Shown: positions 1 to 8,234, numbered from the stretch's first letter. The stretch is 9,351 nt of DNA from Eubacteriales bacterium (GCA_028702415.1 JAQVOT010000033.1:1-9351), one strand, 5' to 3'. Program-made: numbers and translations. The notes: generated from the sequence alone by a model not told the origin.

Positions 1-877
1 CATACTCATCAAGTCTGACAATGTTGGCGCCTTCATCTTCTTCCATCAAGCCCTTTTCCTCCAGTTCTTTAACAAATCGCGGCATCTTATCTGAATAGAA
101 TGATTCTCCCGCATATGAATCATATTTTATTCCCAGCATGTCATATACACGGTTGAATTCCTTTAGGGACTCATCTCTGAACCACTGCCAGAGTTCAGTT
201 TCTTCCTGTGCACCGTTTTCAAGCTTTGTAAATGCTGCACGAGCCTCGTCATCAAGGGAACTATCCCTTTCACATTCATTATGGAATTTAGTATAGTAAC
301 CCAGCAAGGTCTTGATCGGGGAATCTATTACATCCTGTTTGTTTCCCCAATGTCTGTATGCAACGATCATTTTACCGAATTGCGTTCCATAATCACCAAG
401 GTGATTTATTCTTACAACTTCATATCCCAGGTAATCATAAATTTTGGCGATGGAAGCGCCGATTACTGTACTCCTGATATGCCCTATATGGAAAGGCTTG
501 GCAATGTTAGGTGATGAATACTCAACAATTACCCTCTTGTCCTTTCCCAGGTCATTCTTTCCATAATCATATCCCCTGGCAACAACTTCTGAAACGACTT
601 CCCTGGCAAACTCTTCTTTTGAAACGAACATGTTCACATAAGCGTTTACCTGTTCAACCTTTTCAAAAATACTATTATCCCCGATTGCCTCAGCAATGCC
701 TTTGGCGATCATCGGCGGTGCTTTTCTCATTACCTTTGCCAGTTTGAAGCAGGGGAAGGCATAATCCCCCATTCTAGCATCTGTGGGAGTTTCAATCATA
801 CTCCTGATTTCAGCGGGTTCAAATCCCTCTACATGAGGTGCTATCAACTCTGCAATTTTCTGTGTGTAATTTATCAT
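1..877 (-). CDS. argS: Arginyl-tRNA synthetase, N-terminal half (3' end cut by window edge)
   Basis: Class I aminoacyl-tRNA synthetase that charges tRNA(Arg) with arginine in the cytoplasm. The 292 complete codons visible hold the ArgRS-specific N-terminal tRNA-recognition (Add1) domain at about residues 3-85, then the start of the Rossmann catalytic core. The class I signature HIGH is at residues 130-133 inside VEYSSPNIAKPFHIGH, the form typical of ArgRS, followed by NHLGDYGTQFG (158-168). The KMSKS-like loop and the anticodon-binding domain lie beyond the left edge; ArgRS is usually about 550-600 residues, so roughly half is seen. I chose the ATG at 875-877 because AGGAG (884-888) sits six bases upstream and MINYTQKIAE is a normal ArgRS beginning. 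The gene begins 30 bases after the mutS2 stop with no terminator between, so it is probably the distal gene of the same operon. Identity is very secure. Confidence 0.96.
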   Translation of the reverse strand, partial: MINYTQKIAELIAPHVEGFEPAEIRSMIETPTDARMGDYAFPCFKLAKVMRKAPPMIAKGIAEAIGDNSIFEKVEQVNAYVNMFVSKEEFAREVVSEVVARGYDYGKNDLGKDKRVIVEYSSPNIAKPFHIGHIRSTVIGASIAKIYDYLGYEVVRINHLGDYGTQFGKMIVAYRHWGNKQDVIDSPIKTLLGYYTKFHNECERDSSLDDEARAAFTKLENGAQEETELWQWFRDESLKEFNRVYDMLGIKYDSYAGESFYSDKMPRFVKELEEKGLMEEDEGANIVRLDEY

Positions 878-907
878 TTCTATCTCCTTCTGGACCTATA
901 ATCTTTT

Positions 908-3277
908 TTATTTCAGTTTGATTAGGGTAACTCCATCGCCGCCTTCGTCAAAGCCCCCTCTACGGTATTCTTTTACGTTTCTGTTTTTTCTCAGTGCTGA
1001 GCGCAGTCCCTTACTGAGAATACCTTCTCCTCTACCGTGAATAACTGTTACTTCAGAAAGTCCTGAAATAAAAGCATCATCTATGTATTTTTCCATATCC
1101 ATCAGTGCATCGTCAAGGTTTTTTCCTCTCAAATCGATGGATGTTGAAACGGTTTTCGCCTTTTGACGATACATGGATCCATATGTGGATTTTTTTTGAC
1201 GTCCCGGCATTTTTTTCGGTGTATCGATCAACATGATATCACTGACGTTAACACCAAATTTGATTGCACCCACCTGCACCTGCAGATCTCCCTTCTCATC
1301 AGGCAACTCGCATACTTCACCATTCTGTCCGAATGTAAGAATTTTGACCCTGTCTCCTAATGATAGAGTTTCGGGATCCACAGGTTTATCGTTGGTTTCG
1401 CGTTTGATCCTGTTACGGTTTTTCTTTTCTATTTCATGAATCTTTCGCTTGCCCTCATCAAATCTTTTTGTTCGCTCACCCATGCTTTCCATACGGGCGA
1501 TTTCCTTCAGTTCTTCCCTGAAAGCATCAGCAACCTCTCTGGCTTCCAGGATTATTACCCTGGCTTTTTCTCTTGCCTGAGCCAGCTCTATTTCACCTTG
1601 TTTTTCAAGCTTTTCTGCTTTTGCATCGAGTTCTTCCTGTCGACGCTTCATTTCCACGTTAATCGCAACAGCCTCGTCGCGTTCCTGCTCTGCTCTTTTT
1701 TTGTCCTCTTCAATAGAGGCAATAAGGTCATCAAAGGCTATATCCCCCGCTTCTAAAAGTCCACTTGCTCTATCCACAATATCAGATTCAAGTCCGAGTT
1801 TTCTGGATATTTCGAAAGCATTTGATTTCCCCGGAATACCGATTGTCAGCTTAAATGTTGGACTTAAGGTCTCAACATCAAATTCCATGGATGCATTCTC
1901 AACCCCCTCGGTGGATAGTGCGTACTTTTTTAACTCTGTGTAGTGGGTTGTGGCGATGGTGCTGGCCCCTCTGTTTGACAGATTTTCCAGAATGGATATG
2001 GCCAGAGCCGCCCCTTCTGCAGGATCTGTCCCGGCCCCAAGTTCATCGAGTAAAACAAGACTGCCCTCATCCGCCTCTTTCAATATCTCAACTATATTTG
2101 CCATGTGAGAGGAAAATGTAGAAAGGCTCTGCTCTATGCTCTGTTCATCACCAATGTCTGCAAAAACATGACTGTATACCGGAACCTTGCTTCCCGGTGA
2201 ACAAGGGATATGAAGTCCTGTCTGAGCCATCAGTGATAAAAGACCTGCGGTTTTTAATGTTACTGTTTTACCTCCGGTGTTTGGCCCGGTAACCACCAGG
2301 GTTTTGTAGTCTCCACCTATTTCAATATTTATAGGCACTACTGTTTTCTTATCTATTAAGGGATGAGAAGAGCTTTTAAGTATGAGTTCTCCGTCTTCAC
2401 TAATGATAGGCTCTTCTCCATCCATTTCCAGTGACAGTCTGCCTTTAGCATTGAAAACATCCAGTGCCAGCAGCAGTTTCTGATTGTTTACCAGATCATG
2501 ATATACTTCCGATACCCCTGCAGAAAGCTCTCCCAAAATCCTGTTCATCTCGGCTTTCTCATCAAGTTCCAGCTGTCTTAATTCATTATTCATGTTCACG
2601 ATAGCCTGTGGCTCTATAAAAAGTGTTGCCCCGCTTCCGCTCTGGTCATGTACTATCCCGGGCACCCTGCCCTTATGTTCCTGTTTTACCGGGATAACAT
2701 ATCTCCCGTTTCGGATTGTTATAATTGCATCCTGGAGAATAGTTCTCTCGCTGTTAAGAATGTGATTCATCTTCGCCTTAACAGCATCTCCCTGCCGCAC
2801 AATTGCTCGGCGAATCGTTCTGAGTTCGGTACTGGCATTATCCGACATCTCATCCTCTGAAATAATGCATCTGTCAATTTCATCAGACAGACCTTTATTT
2901 ACTGCCATAACCTCAACCATACTCTCAATAAGCGGAAGCTGTGGCAGGTCCTTCCCTTTCATAAAGCTGACGGTTTTCTCGGCAGCCTTCATGTTGTAAT
3001 AGATCTTCAGAAGCTGGGCCATTGTCAGAACTCCACCTTTTCTGGCGAAGCCTGCAAGCCCCTCAATATCATAAAAACCACCGACCGGTAAAGGCCCCTT
3101 GGCCTGGATTAATCTTACCGCCTCTGTGGTTTCTTCCTGTTTTTCTCTGATTTCCCGCACATCCATAACAGGCTTAAACTCCGATATGACTTTTCTCGTC
3201 ATTTCGGAGCCTGCCTGTTGCTTTAACATTTCGATTATTTTACTGTATTCTAAAACGTTTAGGGTCTTGTCTTTCAT
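908..3277 (-). CDS. mutS2: Endonuclease / ribosome-rescue ATPase MutS2
   Basis: MutS2-family ABC ATPase of 789 residues, the usual length. Domains in order: MutS core/clamp helices (about 1-300), ABC ATPase (about 310-500), a charged coiled-coil arm (about 520-625), a KOW-like beta domain (about 635-685) and a C-terminal Smr domain (712-789). The Walker A motif is GPNTGGKT (331-338), the ABC signature region SLSTFSSHM (384-392), Walker B LVLLDE (407-412) and the switch region ATTHYTELK (442-450). The Smr domain keeps IDLRG (714-718) and HGRGEG (747-752). The mismatch-reading N-terminal domain of MutS1 is absent. In B. subtilis, MutS2 is described as acting on collided ribosomes; in other bacteria it is linked to suppression of recombination. 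Which applies here is not shown. The start ATG abuts the zapA stop (TAGATG) and has no good Shine-Dalgarno sequence, so translation is probably coupled to zapA. MKDKTLNVLEY matches the usual family beginning. Confidence 0.96.
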   Translation of the reverse strand: MKDKTLNVLEYSKIIEMLKQQAGSEMTRKVISEFKPVMDVREIREKQEETTEAVRLIQAKGPLPVGGFYDIEGLAGFARKGGVLTMAQLLKIYYNMKAAEKTVSFMKGKDLPQLPLIESMVEVMAVNKGLSDEIDRCIISEDEMSDNASTELRTIRRAIVRQGDAVKAKMNHILNSERTILQDAIITIRNGRYVIPVKQEHKGRVPGIVHDQSGSGATLFIEPQAIVNMNNELRQLELDEKAEMNRILGELSAGVSEVYHDLVNNQKLLLALDVFNAKGRLSLEMDGEEPIISEDGELILKSSSHPLIDKKTVVPINIEIGGDYKTLVVTGPNTGGKTVTLKTAGLLSLMAQTGLHIPCSPGSKVPVYSHVFADIGDEQSIEQSLSTFSSHMANIVEILKEADEGSLVLLDELGAGTDPAEGAALAISILENLSNRGASTIATTHYTELKKYALSTEGVENASMEFDVETLSPTFKLTIGIPGKSNAFEISRKLGLESDIVDRASGLLEAGDIAFDDLIASIEEDKKRAEQERDEAVAINVEMKRRQEELDAKAEKLEKQGEIELAQAREKARVIILEAREVADAFREELKEIARMESMGERTKRFDEGKRKIHEIEKKNRNRIKRETNDKPVDPETLSLGDRVKILTFGQNGEVCELPDEKGDLQVQVGAIKFGVNVSDIMLIDTPKKMPGRQKKSTYGSMYRQKAKTVSTSIDLRGKNLDDALMDMEKYIDDAFISGLSEVTVIHGRGEGILSKGLRSALRKNRNVKEYRRGGFDEGGDGVTLIKLK

Positions 3278-3847
3278 CTAGAACTGTCCGGTACCATTCT
3301 TGACTCTGTCCAGTTCCTTCTTAAGCTGGAGGTTCTCCATCTGAAGATCGAAAAAGCTGTTTTCAAGTTCTCTGCACTTGCCTTCAACTTCCTTGATTAC
3401 ATCTTCCATTCCACTCTGAATCTGAACTTTTGATTCCTCTGCTTCTGTCTTTAGACGAGCGATCTCTGCATCCTTTTCCTGAAGCTGCTTGAGCAGAGCA
3501 TCCTTCTGAAGCACAATCGCCTGTGTTTCTTCCTTGTACTCGTAAAAAGACTTCTTGCTTTCATCCCACAGCTGAACATAATGCTGCGCATCTTTTTCAA
3601 GCTGAGCATTCAGTCTTTTTAGTTCTTCCATTTCCTTTAGAACCTTTGACTGTTCGCTTGAGATGTTAACAGCTGTCAGAATTGCCACGTTCTGAGGGGA
3701 AGCCCCGGCTGATTTTGCTGCATCTGCGATTTCATGCATCTTCATGTCAACGTGAGCTGCATACTGAACGATGTCTTCCTTTGGCACATCACCTGCGATG
3801 ACGTATTCCTGCCCGTAGATTTTTACAGTTACTTTGTTGTTTTCCAT
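3278..3847 (-). CDS. zapA: Cell division protein ZapA with extended coiled coil
   Basis: ZapA-family protein that binds FtsZ and promotes bundling of its filaments at the mid-cell Z-ring. Residues 3-75 are the ZapA globular domain: the start KVTVKIYGQEY, a short beta-hairpin, then helices with YAAHVDMKMHEIADAA and PQNVAILTAVNISSEQ (51-66), the recognisable ZapA pattern. Residues about 67-184 are a continuous charged heptad-like helix rich in E, K, Q and L, predicted as coiled coil by eye. At 189 residues it is roughly twice the length of the short B. subtilis form (about 85 residues), because of this C-terminal extension. The start ATG at 3845-3847 has AGGAG at 3855-3859, seven bases upstream. 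It begins 28 bases after the pheT stop, and its TAG stop directly touches the mutS2 start. The pheT-zapA-mutS2 order resembles other Firmicutes, although the rnhC, cvpA and polX genes found there in Bacillus are missing. The family call is secure for the N-terminal domain; the role of the extension is unknown. Confidence 0.9.
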   Translation of the reverse strand: MENNKVTVKIYGQEYVIAGDVPKEDIVQYAAHVDMKMHEIADAAKSAGASPQNVAILTAVNISSEQSKVLKEMEELKRLNAQLEKDAQHYVQLWDESKKSFYEYKEETQAIVLQKDALLKQLQEKDAEIARLKTEAEESKVQIQSGMEDVIKEVEGKCRELENSFFDLQMENLQLKKELDRVKNGTGQF

Positions 3848-3875
3848 GTAAATTCTCCTGCATTCTCCGTTAAAA

Positions 3876-6389
3876 CTACATCTCTCTTAAAACGGCTCCA
3901 AGCTCATCCTTCAAGCTCTCAAGAACACCGTTGTGAACTGTTGAAACTTCCTCATCTGTCAGAGTCTTGCCAGGGTCTCTGTAAACCAGAGTAAATGCAA
4001 CGCTCTTCTTGCCTTCCTCTACCTGCTTACCTCTGTATACGTCAAAGAGACGAACACTTTCAAGAATTGATCCTCCATTTTTTATTATAACCTTTTCTAT
4101 GCTTCCTACTTCCATTTCTTCTTCAACAAGAAGGGCTATATCTCTTGACGTTGAAGGGTACTTTGGAAGTGGCGTATAGACTATTTCGGTGTTGGCTTTG
4201 CGAATTACTGCCCCGAACATGAGCTCACAGCAGTATACTCTCACGCCATCCATCCCATAGTTTTCGGCAACAGTCGGATGGATTTCACCCATAATGCCCA
4301 GTTCTTCAAATTCTTCGCCGGCAGCCTTCATGGCCTCTGAAGCCTCAACCAGAACACGTGCACATCTGCCGGGATGGTATACTTCATAATCTGATTCCGG
4401 CACAAATGACACGCCTTTTATTCCCAGATTTACAAGAAGTTCCTGGATTACACCCTTAAGGGTAAAAAAGTCCTCTTCTTTACCGTACATCCCAATGCAG
4501 AGAGCATAGTCCTCATCGGGAAGCTTATCAGTTGAAATCGGATTATCCATGAAGGTGTTGCCGATCTCAAACGCTTTAACAGTTTCCGCATTTCTGGAGT
4601 AATTTCTTGCCAGAACATCCATCATATTTGGTGTCAGCACGGTCCTCATTACCGATGTATCCTCACCCATGGGGTTGATGATCCTTACAAATGCTCTTTC
4701 CCACGAATCTTCCGCGATGCCGATTCTGTCGACACCTGATGGGCTCACGAAGGAGTATGTCTGTATCTCGTTAAGCCCCATGCTGCAAAGTGCCTCTCTG
4801 GCAATATCTCTGAGATATCTTTCATATGGCATGCCTGCTTCGTTATTGCTCTTTGGCAGTGTAACCGGCAGCTTATCATAACCGTAGATACGGGCAATTT
4901 CTTCTATGTAGTCTTCCTCTTCCAAAAGATCCTGTCTTACCGTTGGAGGAGTAACTGTCATTATGTTCCCCTGGCCTTCAACCTTGATTTCAAGGCCTTC
5001 CAGCATCTTAACCATTTCTTCACGAGGCAGTCGGATTCCGAGAACATAATTAATTCTGCTGACACGAACATCCATCGTCTTGGCACTTACAGGATTCGGA
5101 TAAACATCCACGCTTCCCTTCAGAACTTTACCGGCACCTGTCATCTCTATCAGCTTGCAGACTCTGTCGGCGGCGTCTTCTGTTAGGTTCGGGTCGATTC
5201 CCTTCTCAAATCTGGCTGATGCTTCGGTACGAAGTCCCAGCTTCTTGGCAGTAGTTCTAATGCTGTCACCGTTGAAGTTTGCGGATTCAATTACGATTGT
5301 TTCCGTATCGTCTGCGATCTCGGAGTTCAGACCTCCCATAACCCCTGCCACCGCAATGTTTCTTTCTGCATCCTTAATCATGAGCATATCAGCTTCAAGA
5401 TTTCTCTCCGATTCGTCCAGAGTTGTGAAAGTATCCCCTGCTTCGGCATTATCCACGATGATCTTCCCGCCATGGACCTGCCTTATATCAAAGGCATGAA
5501 GTGGCTGGCCATATTCCAGCATTACAAAATTTGTAAAGTCAACAATATTGTTGATAGGTCTCATACCGGCATACATAAGCCTTTTCTGAAGCCACCATGG
5601 CGATTGCTTAACCACAACATCAGTTACGATTCTGGCGACATAACGTCTGCAATTTTCAGTATTTTTGATTTCAACACCAACAAAATCTGATGAACTGTGG
5701 TCTCCCTCTTCTGAAAGGGTGATATCGGGATATTCAAAACTTCTGTCAAATGTTGCAGCAGCCTCTCTGGCCATTCCGATCATTGCCAGACAGTCAGGTC
5801 TGTTCGGGGTAATTTCGAAATCCACAACAGCCTGCCTGAGCTGCAGTGCTGCCGCAAAATCTTCTCCGATTTTTTCTTCAATTCCTTCGTGGACTTCAGG
5901 GTCCAGGATCCAGATTCCATCTCTATGGGCTACAGGGACAACCTTATCTTCAAATCCAAGTTCTCCCGCAGAGCAGAGCATTCCGAATGATTCGATGCCA
6001 CGGAGTTTTCCCTTGGTGACCTTCTCACCGCCTTCATGTTTAGGCTGGCCGTGGAAAGGCCCCGGAATGTGGGAATTATGAAGAGCTACAGGAACATATG
6101 CTCCTTCAAATACATTAGTTGCACCTGTAACGATCTGCAGAAGTCCGCCTTCAGCCTTTCCCTCTGCTTCAGCTGCTCCTACATTTATGCTGCATACCAC
6201 AAGCTTGTCCGCATCCGGATGCTGTTCAATTTTCTCAATCCTGCCAACAACTACATTTTCTATTCCTTCGCAGAAGTGTTCACAGGTTTCAATGTTTGAA
6301 CCTGACATTATCATCCGATCACAGAACTCTTCTGTTGTTATATCCTTAATATCTATATAATCATTTATCCATTCGATTGGTACTAACAT
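3876..6389 (-). CDS. pheT: Phenylalanyl-tRNA synthetase beta subunit
   Basis: Large subunit of the (alpha-beta)2 PheRS, which charges tRNA(Phe); the beta chain carries tRNA-binding and editing functions. Domains in order: N-terminal segment; EMAP-like tRNA-binding fold (about 43-155, with VVVGRIEKIEQHPDADKL and GKLRGIESFGMLCS); B3/B4 editing module (about 210-415, with NNIVDFTNFVMLEYGQPLHA and RTEASARFEKGIDP); B5 (about 430-510, ending EEIARIYGYDKLP); catalytic-like core (about 520-730); and the C-terminal FDX-ACB anticodon-binding domain (about 741-836, starting LPKYPSTSRDIALLV). The 837 residues are somewhat longer than the usual 790-810. The extra length appears to lie partly in two loops of the tRNA-binding domain (about 71-83 and 110-124). 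The start is fixed by AAGGAG at 6395-6400, five bases before the ATG. It lies 52 bases downstream of pheS and 28 bases upstream of zapA. Confidence 0.97.
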   Translation of the reverse strand: MLVPIEWINDYIDIKDITTEEFCDRMIMSGSNIETCEHFCEGIENVVVGRIEKIEQHPDADKLVVCSINVGAAEAEGKAEGGLLQIVTGATNVFEGAYVPVALHNSHIPGPFHGQPKHEGGEKVTKGKLRGIESFGMLCSAGELGFEDKVVPVAHRDGIWILDPEVHEGIEEKIGEDFAAALQLRQAVVDFEITPNRPDCLAMIGMAREAAATFDRSFEYPDITLSEEGDHSSSDFVGVEIKNTENCRRYVARIVTDVVVKQSPWWLQKRLMYAGMRPINNIVDFTNFVMLEYGQPLHAFDIRQVHGGKIIVDNAEAGDTFTTLDESERNLEADMLMIKDAERNIAVAGVMGGLNSEIADDTETIVIESANFNGDSIRTTAKKLGLRTEASARFEKGIDPNLTEDAADRVCKLIEMTGAGKVLKGSVDVYPNPVSAKTMDVRVSRINYVLGIRLPREEMVKMLEGLEIKVEGQGNIMTVTPPTVRQDLLEEEDYIEEIARIYGYDKLPVTLPKSNNEAGMPYERYLRDIAREALCSMGLNEIQTYSFVSPSGVDRIGIAEDSWERAFVRIINPMGEDTSVMRTVLTPNMMDVLARNYSRNAETVKAFEIGNTFMDNPISTDKLPDEDYALCIGMYGKEEDFFTLKGVIQELLVNLGIKGVSFVPESDYEVYHPGRCARVLVEASEAMKAAGEEFEELGIMGEIHPTVAENYGMDGVRVYCCELMFGAVIRKANTEIVYTPLPKYPSTSRDIALLVEEEMEVGSIEKVIIKNGGSILESVRLFDVYRGKQVEEGKKSVAFTLVYRDPGKTLTDEEVSTVHNGVLESLKDELGAVLREM

Positions 6390-6394
6390 TTTTT

Positions 6395-6400
6395 CTCCTT
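6395..6400 (-). promoter_or_regulatory. pheT ribosome-binding site
   Basis: On the minus strand this reads AAGGAG, five bases before the pheT ATG. It is a strong Shine-Dalgarno sequence that lies just downstream of the pheS-end hairpin and outside it. pheT can therefore be initiated independently of pheS even if ribosomes stop in the hairpin. Confidence 0.85.
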
Positions 6401-6413
6401 ATCTTGGTATCAG

Positions 6414-6446
6414 AATGAGTTTTCGGACACGTCCCCAAAACTCATT
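6414..6446 (-). repeat. Inverted repeat (hairpin) across the pheS stop codon
   Basis: A perfect 10-base inverted repeat, AATGAGTTTT / AAAACTCATT (6414-6423 and 6437-6446), encloses 13 bases. The middle holds a smaller GGAC/GTCC repeat that can extend the stem. The pheS TGA stop (6442-6444) is inside one arm. On the transcript the arm is followed by CTGATACCAAG rather than a U run, so it does not look like an intrinsic terminator. It could be an mRNA-stabilising or processing element, or a translational pause between pheS and pheT. Function is inferred; the symmetry is directly visible. Confidence 0.6.
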
Positions 6447-7464
6447 TAAACTGGTTGATGAATCTCATGTCATTTTCGTAGAAGAGCCGTATATCGTCAA
6501 CGCCGTACTTAAGCATTGCTACTCGCTCAACTCCCATACCAAAGGCAAATCCCGTGTACTTCTCAGTATCCAGATTGCCCACCTTGAGAACGTTAGGGTG
6601 TACCATGCCGCAACCCAGGATTTCAATCCATCCCGAGCCCTTGCATACTCTGCATCCCTTGCCACCACACTTGAAACATGATACGTCAACTTCAGCAGAG
6701 GGTTCAGTAAATGGGAAATGGTGTGGTCTGAACTTTGTCCTGGTTTCAGGACCAAAAAGCTGTTTTACGAAACTGTCCAGAGTTCCCCTTAGCTCTGCCA
6801 TTGTAATACCTTCATCTACAACCAGTCCTTCAATCTGATGGAACATGGGCGAATGTGTGGCATCCGGCGTGTCACATCTGAAGCATCTGCCAGGTGAAAT
6901 AATCTTGATAGGAGGTTTCTGCTTCATTAGAGTTCTTACCTGAACAGGTGAAGTCTGAGTCCTCAAAAGAATATCTTCTGAAATGTAGAATGTATCTGTC
7001 ATATCTCTTGAAGGATGATTAGGGCCCTCGTTCAGGGCATCAAAATTATTAAAAACCGTCTCAACTTCGGGTCCTTCAACAATTGAAAAACCCATATTCA
7101 TAAAGACTTTTGATATTTCTTCCATGGTTATAGTCAGAGGATGTTTGACTCCAAGGTTAAAAGGTTTACCAGGTTCTGTAACGTCTACCTTTTCCAACTT
7201 AAACTGAGCACTCCTTGCAGCCTTCTTTACCGCCTCAAATTTATCTTCGAGCATCTCCTCGATCTGGCTTTTTACCCGGTTTACCATTAGACCGGTTTCT
7301 TTTCTATCTTCTGGAGAAAGATGGCCCATCCCTCTCAGAATCTTCGTCAGTTCACCTTTTTTCCCCAGGAACTTTACTCTGATTTCCTCTGTCTGAGCCT
7401 GATCCAGAGCATTGTCCAGCTGGACTTTTGCTTCTTCTAAAATCTTTTTTAACTGAGCCTGCAT
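6442..7464 (-). CDS. pheS: Phenylalanyl-tRNA synthetase alpha subunit
   Basis: Catalytic subunit of PheRS, a class II aminoacyl-tRNA synthetase; 340 residues, normal for the bacterial form. Residues 1-90 are the N-terminal coiled coil that grips tRNA(Phe). The catalytic domain follows, with motif 1 region HPSRDMTDTFY (150-160), motif 2 region GRCFRCDTPDATHSPMFHQI (192-211) and motif 3 GFAFGMGVERVAML (305-318). Ala307 in GFAFG is the position of the Phe-pocket alanine studied in other PheS proteins. Residues 263-274 form a CxxC-x4-CxxC cluster (CFKCGGKGCRVC), common in Firmicute PheS. The start ATG overlaps the stop of the preceding methyltransferase gene by one base (TAATG); AGGAAAGG at 7472-7479 supports it. 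PheST genes in Firmicutes are often governed by a T-box leader, but none can exist here because the upstream gene overlaps pheS. Regulation is therefore presumably at the operon level. Confidence 0.97.
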   Translation of the reverse strand: MQAQLKKILEEAKVQLDNALDQAQTEEIRVKFLGKKGELTKILRGMGHLSPEDRKETGLMVNRVKSQIEEMLEDKFEAVKKAARSAQFKLEKVDVTEPGKPFNLGVKHPLTITMEEISKVFMNMGFSIVEGPEVETVFNNFDALNEGPNHPSRDMTDTFYISEDILLRTQTSPVQVRTLMKQKPPIKIISPGRCFRCDTPDATHSPMFHQIEGLVVDEGITMAELRGTLDSFVKQLFGPETRTKFRPHHFPFTEPSAEVDVSCFKCGGKGCRVCKGSGWIEILGCGMVHPNVLKVGNLDTEKYTGFAFGMGVERVAMLKYGVDDIRLFYENDMRFINQFK

Positions 7465-8234
7465 TATTTTACCTTTCCTGCAGTAGCATACATTAGAATT
7501 CCTGCTGCCACCGCTGCATTTAATGATTCTATTTCACCCCCCATGGGGATTTTAACTCTGATATCAGCCAGGTTCATGAACTCACGGCTCACACCCTGAC
7601 CTTCGTTGCCAATTACAATTGCTGTATTGTTTCCCAGTTTAGCATCCCTGTAATCCACAGATTCATTAAGACAACTTACAGCAATCTTCTTTCCTGCACA
7701 TGTGCAGATCCTAACAGCTTCATCCGTTTCAAGGCCCTCTAAAACCGGCATCCTGAACAAAGAACCTGCTGCCGAGCGAATAACTTTAGGGCTGTACAAG
7801 TCAACTGTTCCTTTAATTGCGATTATTCCTGAACACCCTGCTGCCTCCGCAGTGCGTATTATTGTTCCAATATTGCCCGGATCTTGCAATCTGTCCAGAA
7901 TAACTGCAGCTCCCGTGCCCATAAACCGGAAAGAGTCCTGTGTTTTCTTTCTTACTACGGCCACCACGCCCTGTGAGTTCTCAGTATCCGAAAGCTCATC
8001 AAAAAGATTCCTATCCAGCTCAATCATCTTAACGGCATCAGAAAATTTCCTGACTCCGCTATCCGCATCTTCCCTGAAAAACAGACAATCCACGGTAATT
8101 CCCTGGGCGAAAGCGTCCTTAAGAGGCTTAATCCCTTCCAGAAGATATTTACCTTCAGAATCGCGGTATTTCTTTCTTTTCAGCCTAAGAGCGCTCTTAA
8201 ATATTTCGTTGTGAGAAGAAGTAATCCTTTTCAT
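7464..8234 (-). CDS. TrmH/SpoU-family 2'-O-ribose RNA methyltransferase (YsgA/RlmP-like)
   Basis: SPOUT-class, S-adenosylmethionine-dependent enzyme of 256 residues that should methylate a ribose 2'-OH in rRNA or tRNA. Residues 1-95 form the SpoU substrate-binding (L7Ae-like) domain, with GKYLLEGIKPLKDA at 28-41. Residues about 107-250 are the trefoil-knot methylase. Its motif 1 is LDRLQDPGNIGTIIRTAEAAG (113-133), with the catalytic-type N and R; motif 2 is AIVIGNEGQGVS (205-216) and motif 3 is IESLNAAVAAGIL (235-247). Its place before pheST matches B. subtilis YsgA, which has been assigned to Gm2553 of the 23S rRNA A-loop (RlmP). The substrate here is inferred from that synteny, and RlmB-like or other TrmH specificities are possible, so I give no symbol. 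The start ATG at 8232-8234 is the only plausible one: no ATG, GTG or TTG lies in frame between it and an upstream stop at 8274-8276, and the first internal option (GTG, residue 48) would cut the binding domain. It lacks a Shine-Dalgarno sequence and directly follows a terminator U run. Confidence 0.93.
   Translation of the reverse strand: MKRITSSHNEIFKSALRLKRKKYRDSEGKYLLEGIKPLKDAFAQGITVDCLFFREDADSGVRKFSDAVKMIELDRNLFDELSDTENSQGVVAVVRKKTQDSFRFMGTGAAVILDRLQDPGNIGTIIRTAEAAGCSGIIAIKGTVDLYSPKVIRSAAGSLFRMPVLEGLETDEAVRICTCAGKKIAVSCLNESVDYRDAKLGNNTAIVIGNEGQGVSREFMNLADIRVKIPMGGEIESLNAAVAAGILMYATAGKVK
7472..7479 (-). promoter_or_regulatory. pheS ribosome-binding site inside the upstream gene
   Basis: AGGAAAGG on the minus strand lies seven bases before the pheS ATG and within the last codons of the methyltransferase gene. 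It supports the overlapping TAATG junction as the true pheS start. Confidence 0.8.

Noticed and set aside
281..747. Two short plus-strand frames opposite argS
   Set aside because: They overlap the conserved ArgRS coding frame, including the HIGH region, and resemble no protein family.
908..3277. Classical mismatch-repair MutS (MutS1)
   Set aside because: The mismatch-recognition N-terminal domain is missing and a KOW-like plus Smr C-terminus is present, which defines MutS2.
5665..6081. Plus-strand open frame of 138 codons opposite pheT
   Set aside because: Antisense shadow of the conserved PheT tRNA-binding domain; Ser/Pro-rich, with no convincing start site or family pattern.
6390..6441. 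Possible intrinsic terminator between pheS and pheT
   Set aside because: The hairpin is good, but the bases after it on the transcript (CTGATACCAAG) lack a U run, and terminating here would separate two subunits needed in equal amounts.
7702..8214. Plus-strand open frame of 170 codons opposite the methyltransferase gene
   Set aside because: It lies wholly antisense to a well-recognised gene, has low-complexity Ser/Leu-rich composition typical of antisense frames, and shows no recognisable motif.
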